Below, piece after piece: positions 24,441-34,180 of a stretch of DNA of 64,000 nucleotides. The position numbers and the translations under genes were made by a program. The notes below the pieces were generated by a model, which was not told the DNA's origin, did no database searches, and saw nothing but the letters and a program-made list of their open reading frames with translations. Position 1 is the first letter of the stretch; each line of letters starts with the position of its first letter. Origin of the DNA: Acidobacteriota bacterium (GTDB lineage Bacteria; Acidobacteriota; Holophagae; Holophagales; Holophagaceae); NCBI GenBank assembly GCA_016192145.1, contig JACPUT010000002.1, positions 558,001 to 622,000 of the forward strand. The letters are read 5' to 3'.

Positions 24441-24703
24441 GGCGCTGGGTCGCGGCGCTCTTCCTGATCCTCGTGGCTTTCTACATGGGAGCCTCAATTC
24501 AAGATCGCTGCGCTGAAGGTCCTTCGGACTGCGGGCAGGTTTGCCACATCCTATGCGTTGACGGCTGTGCGACGGCACCGATTCCAGAACCGCCTATTCC
24601 GCCACCTCACGACCCCTTGCCTGGCCCGAGCTTCGAAACTGAGAGGGTGGAGCACCTTGTCTGCCTCGAACCCGAACCGGAGAAGGATCCGCCTCGGGCT
24701 TGA
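24437..24703 (+). CDS. Small exported or anchored Cys-rich protein
   Basis: 88 residues: hydrophobic start (WVAALFLILVAFYMGASIQ), then CAEGPSDCGQVCHILCVDGC, a dense Cys cluster, then a Pro-rich tail with another Cys. ATGA overlap with arsR. A periplasmic binder of Cd, Zn or Pb is plausible; no family recognised. Confidence 0.65.
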   Translation: MRRWVAALFLILVAFYMGASIQDRCAEGPSDCGQVCHILCVDGCATAPIPEPPIPPPHDPLPGPSFETERVEHLVCLEPEPEKDPPRA

Positions 24704-24774
24704 TCTAGGACCGCGTTGAATCGCGGCGGGCTTCGCCCTGCCGTGCCGTCCTTCGTTCATTTATCGAGGCATGT

Positions 24775-25950
24775 ATGAGACTCCTCCTTCTGGGGGCATT
24801 GCCCTGGGCCTTGATGGCCCAGGCGCCACCTCTATCCTTTAGCGACATCCAAGGCCGGGCCCGGATGAGCCCAGACCAGTACCGCACTCAGGCGCTGTTG
24901 GCGGAGCGGCAGCGCGCCCTCGCATCTTCCAGGGGATTCCTACGAGACGGCCCCTCCCTTGGGTTATCGGCCGGACCCCGCACCAACCCGGGCGGGCCCG
25001 CCACCACCGACCAGGCCCTAGATTTCGACCTGCCTCTCTTTCTTGCGGGTGGGACGCGAAACAGGCTGGAGGCGGCCCTTGGCAAGGCAGACCCGACCCT
25101 CCGGAAGGGCGCGGGCATTGAGGCGAAATTCCGTCTCCGCCAGGCCTACCTAGATGCCTGGCTGGCCGAGCAACTTTTATCCCTCCGAGAGGCGGATCTC
25201 GTGACCGTTCAGTCCTGGAGGAAGGCCGCCCAAACTCGTTTGGATGCAGGTGCCGACCCGGCCTTCCAGGTGAGCCTCGTGGACGGAGAAGTGCTCAAGA
25301 CCCAGCTGGAGCTGGAGGAGGCCCGCAAGCAGCGCGTGTTGGCCTGGGCTGGCCTCCAGTCCCTGGCCGAAGTGCCTAGCCAGCCCGTGCCCCTTGATCA
25401 ACCCGGGGATCTGCCCCCCGCCGAAAGCGCTGACCTCGCCCCTCGGTTCGAAAGGGGGGCTATCCGCCAGGCGCTCCAAGCCCGTCTGGACCTGGAGCAG
25501 CAGGCGCTTCGCCATCAGGAGGCGCTGGCCACCAGTCGATGGAGCCTTCGCGCCAACTACTCCAAGGAGGAACCCGGAGTCAGCATCGCCAAGTTCGGGC
25601 TGGCCTATCGCTTCGCCCGACCGGGTGAAGGGAGAGCCCTCCGGCAGGAGACGGAAGCCAACCTCCAGGTCGTAAAGCGAGAACTGGAGATCGCCCTGGT
25701 GGAATTGGACGCCCGGTTCCAGTCCGCCTTGCAGCGGTTCCAAGCCCTTCCGGCGCCCAGTCCCTCCCCCGATTTCGAGTCGTCACTGCGCGCAGTGGGG
25801 CTCCGTTTGACGGAAGGCAAGGAGCGCCCTTCCGAGGCTCTTCCCATTCGACGCCAGCTTCTGGAGGCGCAGGTGGCCCGCCTGCGCCGCCTCCACGCCA
25901 ACCATCTCCTCATCGCCGAACTACAGGCCCTCACCGAAGGGGTGAACTGA
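24775..25950 (+). CDS. czcC: TolC-family outer-membrane efflux protein (CzcC-like)
   Basis: 391 residues with signal peptide (MRLLLLGALPWALMAQ). Helical repeats of outer-membrane efflux proteins are visible (FRLRQAYLDAWLAEQLLSLR, VSLVDGEVLKTQLELEEAR). Overlaps the adaptor gene by one base. It supplies the outer channel for the second RND system. Somewhat short, with typical hairpins retained. Confidence 0.83.
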   Translation: MRLLLLGALPWALMAQAPPLSFSDIQGRARMSPDQYRTQALLAERQRALASSRGFLRDGPSLGLSAGPRTNPGGPATTDQALDFDLPLFLAGGTRNRLEAALGKADPTLRKGAGIEAKFRLRQAYLDAWLAEQLLSLREADLVTVQSWRKAAQTRLDAGADPAFQVSLVDGEVLKTQLELEEARKQRVLAWAGLQSLAEVPSQPVPLDQPGDLPPAESADLAPRFERGAIRQALQARLDLEQQALRHQEALATSRWSLRANYSKEEPGVSIAKFGLAYRFARPGEGRALRQETEANLQVVKRELEIALVELDARFQSALQRFQALPAPSPSPDFESSLRAVGLRLTEGKERPSEALPIRRQLLEAQVARLRRLHANHLLIAELQALTEGVN

Positions 25951-27083
25951 TGACTCTCCCGATCAAGCATGCCCTCTTGGCCGTGGCCCTCGCGTCCGTA
26001 GTCGGGTGCAACAAGAAGGACGCTCCTCCCAAACCCGAAGGGGAAGCCCATGAGGCCGAACGAGGGGAGGCGGAGTCCAGCCGGATCCCATTGAAGGATG
26101 TCCGGGGCCTTCGATTCATGGAGGTCCCGGAACCCAAAGCCGAAGGAGCCTGGTATCCGGCCGAGGCCATTGGAGATGAATCGGCGCAGGCCCTCCTAAC
26201 CTCACCTGTGAAGGGCATTGTTTCAAACATCCTCGTGCCCCCGGGGCGTCATGTGGGCGCGGGAACGCCATTGCTCGTGATCCAAAGCCCCGAGCTGGCT
26301 CGCCTCAAGGCGGACTGGTTGTCCGCCAAGGCCAAGCGCGAACGGGCAGAAGCAGAAATGGCTCGGGAGCAGCGCCTTTTTGAGGCGCAGGCCGGATCCC
26401 GAAGAGAGTTGGAACAGGCTAGAAGCGAGGCGGCCACCGCCAAGGCCGATGAAGAGGCGGCAAGGCTGGCCCTCGAAGCCAGAGGCGTAGTCCCCGAAAA
26501 CGCAGGGGCGACCTTTACGGTAAAAGCCCCCAAGGGCGGATCCGTCGTCACTGCCTATAAGGTCCAACTTGGCCAAGGCGTGGAGGCCGCCCAGGAGCTC
26601 GGTAGCTTCCAGGCCGCCTCCGCCGCCCTGGCCCGCCTGGAGCTGCCGCTCCCCGCGCCGGATCCTTGGCGGCCTGGGGCCCTTACCGAGGTGCGCAAGG
26701 GGGATGGCCAGCATTGGAAAGCCCGGTTGGAAGGCACTCCCGCCACTTTGACCTCGGATACCCGCCGTTTGAGCTACCGGCTACGCCTTCTTGGTGGATC
26801 GTTGCCATTTCCCGGCACGCCACTGGAGGTCCACGTGCCCCTGGCCAAGACCGTCGTGCTCCCCCAGAGCGCCCTTCAGCAGATCGAGGGTACATGGGGG
26901 GTGTTCGTGAGGGAGGGTGAGCACGCCGAGTTCCGACCCGTCCGCCGGGGCGCCGAGCTAGGCGGCGACGTGATGGTGCTCTCCGGACTCAAGCCGGGAG
27001 AGACGGTGGTAGGCGAGGGCGCCTACCTCCTGAAGTCCCTTGTCATCAAGCGCAAGAGCGGAGGTGAGGATCATGACCACTGA
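25950..27083 (+). CDS. czcB: RND efflux periplasmic adaptor lipoprotein (CzcB-like)
   Basis: 377 residues. Lipobox ASVVGC near residue 20 predicts a lipid anchor. Membrane-fusion features: SPVKGIVSNILVPPGRHVGA, a coiled-coil hairpin (AKRERAEAEMAREQRLFEAQ), and KAPKGGSVVTAYKVQLGQGV. The C-terminus is GGEDHDH, a metal-binding tail. Overlaps the pump gene by 11 bp. Confidence 0.88.
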   Translation: MTLPIKHALLAVALASVVGCNKKDAPPKPEGEAHEAERGEAESSRIPLKDVRGLRFMEVPEPKAEGAWYPAEAIGDESAQALLTSPVKGIVSNILVPPGRHVGAGTPLLVIQSPELARLKADWLSAKAKRERAEAEMAREQRLFEAQAGSRRELEQARSEAATAKADEEAARLALEARGVVPENAGATFTVKAPKGGSVVTAYKVQLGQGVEAAQELGSFQAASAALARLELPLPAPDPWRPGALTEVRKGDGQHWKARLEGTPATLTSDTRRLSYRLRLLGGSLPFPGTPLEVHVPLAKTVVLPQSALQQIEGTWGVFVREGEHAEFRPVRRGAELGGDVMVLSGLKPGETVVGEGAYLLKSLVIKRKSGGEDHDH

Positions 27084-30000
27084 GCCGAACTTCCCGAACT
27101 GGAACGAGCCCGACATTCCCCTCGACCCGGCAATGCCGGATGACCCCTACAAGGTCTACGTCGCTCAGCACCGCACCCTCATTCGCCGCTGGTTCGACTG
27201 GCTGCTTCCCCGCAAGGGCTGGGTCTTTGCCCTAGGCCTTCTCTGGGGCGTGGCGGGCCTCGCGGCCTTCTTCGGACTCAAGCGGGATCTCTTCCCGGAT
27301 CTGACCCTACCTTCCCTCAGCCTCCTCATCCAAAGCCCCGGGCGGGCGGCCTCGGAACTGGAGCTGACCGTGGCCCAACCTGTGGAACAAGCCGTGGGCG
27401 GCCTCCCCGGCGTCAAACGGGTGGTGACGACCGTCCAGGCGGAGGTGATCCAAGTGGTCATCGCCTTCGAGGGCGACACGGATCCATGGCGCGCTCGCCA
27501 GCTCGTGGCTGAGCGGCTCTCCGGGGTCGTCGGAGCCTTTCCGGAGGGTACCCGGCCACCCCTCATGTCCAGCGCGGCAGGACGCCTCCAGGAGATCCAG
27601 GAGATCGTCCTGGAGGGCCCGTCCGTGGACCCCATGCGACTTCGGGACCACACGGAGAAGGTGCTCGTGCCGCGCCTTCAGGCCGTGCCCGGTGTAGCCC
27701 GGGTCGAGCGCCTGGGCGGCGAGGAACGCCAGCTCCAGGTGACCCTCAGCCCCGAATCCATGCGCCTACACGGCGTGAGCCTGGAGGAAGTGGCCCTGGC
27801 ACTCAAGGGCAGCGCCCAGGATCAGGCTGCCGGCGTGATGGAGATCCAGGACAAGGGCTGGTTCATGACCGTGGGGAGCCTCGCGGCGTCCCCCGAGGAA
27901 GTGCGGCACTTGCCCCTCAAAACCCAGCGCGGCCAAGTCCAGCTTGGCGACGTGGCCGAGATTCGGGAGGGCACGGGTTTCCGTCGCGGTCTCGCCAGGC
28001 ACCAGGGGCACGAGGATGTAAGCCTTCGCGTGGTCAAACAACCCACGGCGGAGACGCTCGCCACCGCGAAGGAAGTTCGCAAGGCCTTGGAGGAGCTGAG
28101 GGGGAGCCTGCCAGAGGGGATGGCCCTCACGTTGATGTATGACCAAGGAAACCTTGTAACCCACGCCCTGGGTGGCGTGACGAACGCACTTATGCTTGGT
28201 GGGTTCTTCGTGGCCCTCGTGCTGGTGCTACTCCTCGGCAACGTACGGGGCGCGCTGCTCGTCATCGTGGTCCTTCCCCTCGCCACCTTTGGGGCGGCCA
28301 TCCCCTTGCGGCTGGCCGGGCTCGGCCTCAATGCCATGACCCTCGGGGGCCTCGCCATCTCCGTGGGGCTCCTTGTGGACGCCGCCGTCATCATGGTGGA
28401 GAACCTGGCCCACCGGCTCCACGAGCATCGTGAACATGTCGAGCCACGACGAGTGGCCCTTGTCCGCGCGGCAGCCGAAGTCGGCATGCCTATCCTCACG
28501 GCGGTGCTGGTAATCCTGGCGGTCTTCATCCCGCTGCTCGCCATCGGCGGCGTGGCGGGCCGGCTCTACGCCCCCCTGTCTATGGCCGTGGCATCCGCCA
28601 TGACCATTAGCCTGGTGCTCAGCTTCACCCTCGTGCCCGCCCTGGTGGAAAAGTTCTTGCCGCCGGGAGCTTCACTGGAGGAGCCCCGCTTCGTGCTGGC
28701 GATCAAGTCCTTCTACAAGCCTGGCCTGGAGTGGGCCATGCGCCATGGAGTGATCGTGCGCGTCCTAGCCCTGGGTCTCACGATTCCTAGCTTGTGGCTT
28801 GCCGCCCATCTCGGGAGCAACTTCCTGCCCAAGCTGGATGAAGGCGCGCTGATGCTCAACTCCAAGCTGCCTTCCGAAACCAGCCTAGCCGCCGTGGACG
28901 AAGCAAACCTCCAGATGGAAGACAAGTTGACGCGAATTCCCGGAGTGGCATCCGTCTACCGCCGAACGGGACGGGCTGAGCTGACCGAGGACCCCATGCC
29001 TCACACCATCAGCGATGTGCTAGTCGTGATGGACGGAACCCGGACCAGCAAGGCCGTCGAACATGAGGTTAGCGAGGCCATCGAGGAACTTCCATACCCC
29101 GTGGAACTCACGACCCCCATGCAGATGCGCATCGCCGAAGGCATCGGCGGCACCCCCGCCGACCTCCAGGTGAAGCTATTCCATCCTGACCTCGCCGCGC
29201 TCCAAGACAAGCTCCCAGAGATCCAGGAACGGTTGTCCAAGGTCGCAGGAGTGGCCTCCGTGAGCCCTGATAGCGGGGGGCCCCTGCCGAGGTGGCGCAT
29301 CATTCCGGATGACGATGCCCTTCGTCGCCTCGGGGTGCCTCGAAGCCTTGTGGTCCAGACTCTGAGAACGGGCCTCCAAGGCCTGGAAACGGAACCGCGG
29401 TTCGATGGTCCCCAGCGGATCGAGCGGATGATCCGCTTCCCCAACGACGGCCGCATCAGCCCAGAAACCTTGAAGCGGCTGCCCATCATCCTAGAAGGCG
29501 GGCGCATCATCGACCTCGGGCAGGTCACCCGATTCGAAGAAGCCAGCACCCCCAGCATGATCCGGCGGGAGGCGGCTCAGCGGCGTTTGGCGCTTAATAT
29601 CCGTACCACTGGGGACCTGGGAGGCACTGCCAACCGGGTAGAGCAGGCGATGGCCGGCATGGACCTCCCGAAGGGCGCCGTCGTCAAGATTGGCGGCCAG
29701 ATCGAGGAGGCCCGGGAAACCCAAAAGCGGCTGTCCGGGGCCATCGCCGTGGCCCTGGCCCTCGTTGTGGGTCTCCTCTACATGGCCCTGGGCCGGTGGC
29801 GGGAAGTGCTTGTGGTCATCGCCACGCTTCCCGATGCCTTCGCCGGAGGCCTCTTCGCGCTGTGGCTCGCGGGCGAAACCTGGAACATCAGCTCCATCGT
29901 CGGCATGATCGGCCTCTTCGGCGTGGCCGTGCAGAACAGTCTCGTGCTCATCACCCAGGCCAAGCACCTCATGGATGAAGGCAGGCCCTTCGCCGAAGCC

Positions 30001-30237
30001 CTTCAGGAGGCCTCCCTGGGCCGTGTCCGTCCCAAGCTCATGACGGCCGGAAGCGCCATCCTGGGCCTGATGCCCATGCTTTTCGGCATCGGCGGCAGCG
30101 AATTGGAACGGCCCCTCGCCATCGTCATGGTGGGCGGGCTCGTCACGAGCACGCTCTTCACCCTCCTGGCCCTTCCGAGCTTTTATGCCTGGGTCGGTCA
30201 GCCCAAGCCTTCCCTCGAACCCAACGTGGAGTCCTAG
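27073..30237 (+). CDS. czcA: Heavy-metal RND efflux pump (CzcA-like)
   Basis: 1054 residues from ATG 27073. HME-RND-like sequence: LKRDLFPDLTLPSLSLLIQS, TM4 motif AISVGLLVDAAVIMVENLAH, and the second-half LGSNFLPKLDEGALMLNSKL. The C-terminal membrane part includes SSIVGMIGLFGVAVQNSLVL. The VDAAVIMVEN relay sequence differs from the CusA-type one in this window, so this is a separate branch, probably Zn, Co, Cd or Ni export. Three genes of the tripartite pump overlap or abut. Confidence 0.9.
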   Translation: MTTEPNFPNWNEPDIPLDPAMPDDPYKVYVAQHRTLIRRWFDWLLPRKGWVFALGLLWGVAGLAAFFGLKRDLFPDLTLPSLSLLIQSPGRAASELELTVAQPVEQAVGGLPGVKRVVTTVQAEVIQVVIAFEGDTDPWRARQLVAERLSGVVGAFPEGTRPPLMSSAAGRLQEIQEIVLEGPSVDPMRLRDHTEKVLVPRLQAVPGVARVERLGGEERQLQVTLSPESMRLHGVSLEEVALALKGSAQDQAAGVMEIQDKGWFMTVGSLAASPEEVRHLPLKTQRGQVQLGDVAEIREGTGFRRGLARHQGHEDVSLRVVKQPTAETLATAKEVRKALEELRGSLPEGMALTLMYDQGNLVTHALGGVTNALMLGGFFVALVLVLLLGNVRGALLVIVVLPLATFGAAIPLRLAGLGLNAMTLGGLAISVGLLVDAAVIMVENLAHRLHEHREHVEPRRVALVRAAAEVGMPILTAVLVILAVFIPLLAIGGVAGRLYAPLSMAVASAMTISLVLSFTLVPALVEKFLPPGASLEEPRFVLAIKSFYKPGLEWAMRHGVIVRVLALGLTIPSLWLAAHLGSNFLPKLDEGALMLNSKLPSETSLAAVDEANLQMEDKLTRIPGVASVYRRTGRAELTEDPMPHTISDVLVVMDGTRTSKAVEHEVSEAIEELPYPVELTTPMQMRIAEGIGGTPADLQVKLFHPDLAALQDKLPEIQERLSKVAGVASVSPDSGGPLPRWRIIPDDDALRRLGVPRSLVVQTLRTGLQGLETEPRFDGPQRIERMIRFPNDGRISPETLKRLPIILEGGRIIDLGQVTRFEEASTPSMIRREAAQRRLALNIRTTGDLGGTANRVEQAMAGMDLPKGAVVKIGGQIEEARETQKRLSGAIAVALALVVGLLYMALGRWREVLVVIATLPDAFAGGLFALWLAGETWNISSIVGMIGLFGVAVQNSLVLITQAKHLMDEGRPFAEALQEASLGRVRPKLMTAGSAILGLMPMLFGIGGSELERPLAIVMVGGLVTSTLFTLLALPSFYAWVGQPKPSLEPNVES

Positions 30238-30239
30238 CC

Positions 30240-30983
30240 ATGGCCTCAGCGATCGTAATGCTTGCAGCCGCACTATGCAGTCCTGGGTTCTCCCAGGATC
30301 TCGCCTCCTTCAAATCCTTCCTGGCCTCGCACGCCCTGCAGGATGCGAGGTCCGCACCCATAGCCTACAAGGTTGACTACCGAGCCTACTCAGACGGAAA
30401 ACCCAAGGGTCGGTTTCAACATTCAGGGACCCTGGTCATTGGCCTGGGCCTAGATGGGGTCACCTATGTGGGCACGCCATGGGCTCCGAAGTCCCTTGAT
30501 CTTGGAGAGCCAGCCCCCTCTTCCGAAGGAGAAGCCTGGTTCAGGCGGTTCAGCGACCCCGCCCGGATGGCTCCCTGGGCCGATCCGGCCGCCGTTTTGG
30601 GTGCATTGGCTGACATGGGCCCAGCCAAAGCGATCGAGCCGCCCCAAGAAGAGGCGGCGACCGAGGGGCCGCGGATCCTGATCTTCTCCATGGAGGCTCC
30701 GCGTCCGAATGCCAATTTCTGGACCTTTCAGGTCAAGGCTGGCGAAGCGCGCCTGCACATTCAAAAGGACGGAACGCCACTCCGCCTCGACGTGATCCAG
30801 GGGTATAGGGGACGCCTTTCTCCCCACTTCGGAAGGTACGGCCTGGATCGCCGAGAGACTTGGACCTTCAACATGGACAAGGGGCGACTGCGGACCACGA
30901 GCTATCACCTCGTCCTCCATCGGCAAGACTGGAAGCATTCCTTCCAAGTGGAAGTTGAAATGACCGCTGGAGGTAGCCAATGA
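30240..30983 (+). CDS. Exported protein of unknown function in the czc operon
   Basis: 247 residues with signal peptide (MASAIVMLAAALCSPGFSQ). Mostly beta-strand-like sequence (TLVIGLGLDGVTYVG, ARLHIQKDGTPLRLDVIQGY). Starts 3 bp after the pump stop and overlaps the ATPase gene by 4 bp, so it is tightly coupled to metal export. No named family recognised. Confidence 0.7.
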   Translation: MASAIVMLAAALCSPGFSQDLASFKSFLASHALQDARSAPIAYKVDYRAYSDGKPKGRFQHSGTLVIGLGLDGVTYVGTPWAPKSLDLGEPAPSSEGEAWFRRFSDPARMAPWADPAAVLGALADMGPAKAIEPPQEEAATEGPRILIFSMEAPRPNANFWTFQVKAGEARLHIQKDGTPLRLDVIQGYRGRLSPHFGRYGLDRRETWTFNMDKGRLRTTSYHLVLHRQDWKHSFQVEVEMTAGGSQ

Positions 30984-33139
30984 GCTCCGTCCGGAGGGCC
31001 TTCAAGATCCATGGCATGGATTGCGGCGAGGAAGTGGCCGTGCTCAAACGGGAAGTAGGGTCTTTGGTGGGAGGCGAAGACTACCTCGCCTTCGACCTCG
31101 TTAACGGCAAGATGATCGTCTCGGAAGGAAAGGCCTCCTCTGAGGCCATCCTGGCCGCTGTCGCCAGGACGGGCATGCGAGCCGAACCATGGGTGGATCT
31201 CGCCCCCGAGGCGCGAAGCGGGAAATCAAAGCGCCAAAAGCTGCAGCTCGCGCTGATGATCGCAAGCGGAGTGCTGACGGCCCTGGGTTTCGCCCTCCAT
31301 GTCCTGGAGGCTGGAGGCGTTTTGGAGGCCCTGGGATCCGAGGGCGCGGGACACGCGCACGGGATCCCTGCTTCCGCGCGCGCCGCATACCTTCTCGGAA
31401 TCATCTCCGCCTGCTGGTTCATCGCCCCCAAGGCCTGGCTGTCCGCACGGCGACTGCGCCCGGATATGAACCTGTTGGAGATCGTGGCCGTGACCGGCGC
31501 TGTGGTCATCGGCGAGTGGTTCGAGGCCGCCACTGTGTCCTTCCTCTTCGCGGTGTCCTTTGTATTGGAGGCCTGGAGTATCAGTCGTGCCCGGCGGGCC
31601 GTAGAAGCCCTCATGAACCTCACGCCGCCCACCGCCCATTTAGTGGAGGGTGGCGAGTCCCGGGAGGTTCCCGCAGAAGCCGTGCCCTTGGGAGGAATTT
31701 TTGTCGTAAAGCCTGGTGAACGTGTGCCGTTGGATGGCCGGATTCTCCAGGGGGAGAGCGCCCTGAATCAGGCACCCATTACGGGTGAGAGCCTGCCAGT
31801 GCCAAAGGAACCAGGTCAGGAGATCTTCGCGGGCAGCATCAATGGCGATGGAACCCTGACGGTGGAGAGCACCAAGGTGGCCAGCGACACAGTACTCGCC
31901 CGCATCATTCGCCTCATCGGGGAGGCCCAAAGCAAGCGGGCCCCCTCTGAGCAGTGGGTGGACCGCTTCGCCCGGATCTACACTCCCGCGGTCATGGGCT
32001 TGGCCCTTCTGGTGGCCCTGGCGCCGATCCTCACGGGGGCGGCATGGACGCCATGGGTATACCGGGCCCTCGTACTCCTTGTGATCGCGTGCCCCTGTGC
32101 CCTTGTCATCTCCACCCCCGTGAGCATCGTGGCGGGCCTCGCCTCGGCCGCCCGCCACGGCGTGCTTATCAAGGGCGGCATGTACTTGGAGGCCCCGGCG
32201 CGTCTTCGCGCCATCGCCTTCGACAAAACCGGCACCCTCACGGAAGGGCGGCCCAGGGTCGTAGGAACCTTCCTCCTCGGAACCCACTCTGAGGGCGAAC
32301 TCCTGCGCGTGGCCAGCGCCCTTGAATCCCAAAGCAACCATCCTTTGGCCCAGGCCATCGTGACCTTTGTCCGATCCCGGGGCATCACCTTCGCCCCGGC
32401 CGAAAGGTTCCAGGCACTCCAAGGCAGAGGGGCGAGTGGGATGGTGGAAGGCCGTGCCTATTGGCTGGGCTCCCATCGACTTCTGGAAGAGCGCGGGCTG
32501 GAGACACCAGAAATTCACGCGCTTCTGACCAGCCACGAGGCGGAAGGTCGCACTCTCGTCGCCATCGGGACCGGGGACGAGGTGGCGGGATTCGTTGCCC
32601 TCGCGGACGCGGTTCGCCAGGAGACACCTCAAACGCTAGTGGATCTACAGGAAGCGGGGGTTGCTCACCTCGTAATGCTCACGGGGGATAACCTGGGCAC
32701 GGCCCAAGCCGCGGCCCGTCAAGCGAGCATTAAGGAGTTCCAGGCGAACCTGCTTCCCGAGGACAAGGTGGCGGCAGTGGAGGCCCTAGTGGCCCAGTAT
32801 GGCTCCGTTGCCATGGTTGGCGATGGCGTGAACGATGCTCCAGCCATGGCCCGCGCCACCTTGGGCATCGCCATGGGCGCCATGGGTTCGGATGCCGCCA
32901 TTGAAACTGCCGACATCGCCCTGATGAATGACGACCTCGCCCGCCTCCCTTGGCTCGTCCACCACTCCCGCAGAACACTTCGCGTCATCCGTCAAAACAT
33001 CGCCTTCGCGCTGGGAGTGAAGGTCGTGTTCGTGACGCTCACGCTTGTGGGGCACGCCTCGCTCTGGTCCGCCATTGCGGCGGACATGGGGGCATCTCTC
33101 CTGGTGATTTTGAATGGGCTGAGGCTGCTGAGGGATTGA
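30980..33139 (+). CDS. zntA: P1B-type metal-exporting ATPase (ZntA/CadA-like)
   Basis: 719 residues. The N-terminal HMA-like domain has only one Cys (HGMDCGEEVAVLKREVG). The core is intact: TGES loop ITGESLPV, membrane metal site VIACPCALVISTPV, phosphorylation site DKTGTLTEG, and GDGVNDAPAMA. The CPC motif and HMA type point to Zn/Cd/Pb export from the cytoplasm, fitting the ArsR sensor that heads the operon. The missing second Cys of the HMA domain is common in this branch. Confidence 0.92.
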   Translation: MSSVRRAFKIHGMDCGEEVAVLKREVGSLVGGEDYLAFDLVNGKMIVSEGKASSEAILAAVARTGMRAEPWVDLAPEARSGKSKRQKLQLALMIASGVLTALGFALHVLEAGGVLEALGSEGAGHAHGIPASARAAYLLGIISACWFIAPKAWLSARRLRPDMNLLEIVAVTGAVVIGEWFEAATVSFLFAVSFVLEAWSISRARRAVEALMNLTPPTAHLVEGGESREVPAEAVPLGGIFVVKPGERVPLDGRILQGESALNQAPITGESLPVPKEPGQEIFAGSINGDGTLTVESTKVASDTVLARIIRLIGEAQSKRAPSEQWVDRFARIYTPAVMGLALLVALAPILTGAAWTPWVYRALVLLVIACPCALVISTPVSIVAGLASAARHGVLIKGGMYLEAPARLRAIAFDKTGTLTEGRPRVVGTFLLGTHSEGELLRVASALESQSNHPLAQAIVTFVRSRGITFAPAERFQALQGRGASGMVEGRAYWLGSHRLLEERGLETPEIHALLTSHEAEGRTLVAIGTGDEVAGFVALADAVRQETPQTLVDLQEAGVAHLVMLTGDNLGTAQAAARQASIKEFQANLLPEDKVAAVEALVAQYGSVAMVGDGVNDAPAMARATLGIAMGAMGSDAAIETADIALMNDDLARLPWLVHHSRRTLRVIRQNIAFALGVKVVFVTLTLVGHASLWSAIAADMGASLLVILNGLRLLRD

Positions 33140-33322
33140 TTCGATTCCCACCGTTACCCAGCAGCCATCTTCCCCTACAGATCAGGAGCCCATTTTTCGG
33201 ACTGCTGAATCACCCACCACTCAACAGGCTCAAAGACCAGAGGCGTAGCTCAAGCAGTTTCTTCGTATCGGTTATTCATGTCCCACTGCCTCTCCGCCAT
33301 CCGAGCTCGCTCATCCAGAGGG

Positions 33323-33976
33323 CTATGTTTCGAGGTCAACGACAACCGGGTGATTTATCGCTTGGTAAGCCTCTGTGCAAATAGAGGCGTTGATGAAGAG
33401 CGTTCCGTCCCGTTGGAACTTGCCCGCCCCGTCGTGGATGTGGCCGAAAACATGCAGGCGCGGCTTCAGGTCTTGAAGCCGCTCTGCGAGTCGTTCGCAG
33501 CCCAGGTGCTCAGAGGTAATAGCTCCGGTGTGCCGGGGATGTACTTCATCAAGCGTCCCATGGGGTGGCCCATGAGTTATTAGTACTGTTGTGTCCGATG
33601 GAATTTGGCTCCATTTCCTTGCGAGCTCTTCCCCGCAGCGTGGAAGGTTGAAAGCCCAGTCGTTGAACGCCGGTTGCCAAGGTGAACCCCAAAACCGAAC
33701 CCCCTCAATTTCGCATCCAGAATCCTCGAGATAGATTGCAATCCCTTCAAGATGTCGGCGCGCCCACTTTGGCTTCCGCTGGAAGTACCAGTCATGATTC
33801 CCAGCAACTACAATCTTCCACGGATGTGGAAGGGTCTTGAGCCATTTCGCGAACCGCTCTACGTCACCCTCGGACCCAGTGTTGCTGAAGTCACCTGCAT
33901 GGATCAGTACGTCTCCATTCGGAACAAAAACCTGGCCATGAAGCCCGTGGGTGTCTGAGATGCAGACGATTCTCAT
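33323..33976 (-). CDS. Calcineurin-like metallophosphoesterase
   Basis: 217 residues. All five metal motifs are present: ISDTHG, HAGDFSNTG, AGNHDW, ITHGPPHG and FGHIHDGAG. This resembles small MPPED-like cyclic-nucleotide or general phosphodiesterases. It faces away from the Wadjet-like operon and converges on zntA. Its part in metal or defence cargo is unclear. Confidence 0.87.
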   Translation of the reverse strand: MRIVCISDTHGLHGQVFVPNGDVLIHAGDFSNTGSEGDVERFAKWLKTLPHPWKIVVAGNHDWYFQRKPKWARRHLEGIAIYLEDSGCEIEGVRFWGSPWQPAFNDWAFNLPRCGEELARKWSQIPSDTTVLITHGPPHGTLDEVHPRHTGAITSEHLGCERLAERLQDLKPRLHVFGHIHDGAGKFQRDGTLFINASICTEAYQAINHPVVVDLET

Positions 33977-34180
33977 GAACTAGAAACCCTTAAGGTTGTT
34001 CTTGAAAGCATCAGAGGGAAAGGTCCGTGGGGGCAATGTTCCAACTTCGAACTCGTACAGGATATCCCTTCGGGGTACGCCCGGCCTGCCCAAGGAGCGC
34101 ACCAAGGGCCCTCATCAGGCGCACGGGTCGACAATGTAAGGTGCGCCCATTGTGCGGTTCAATCAAATTGGAATCTACCT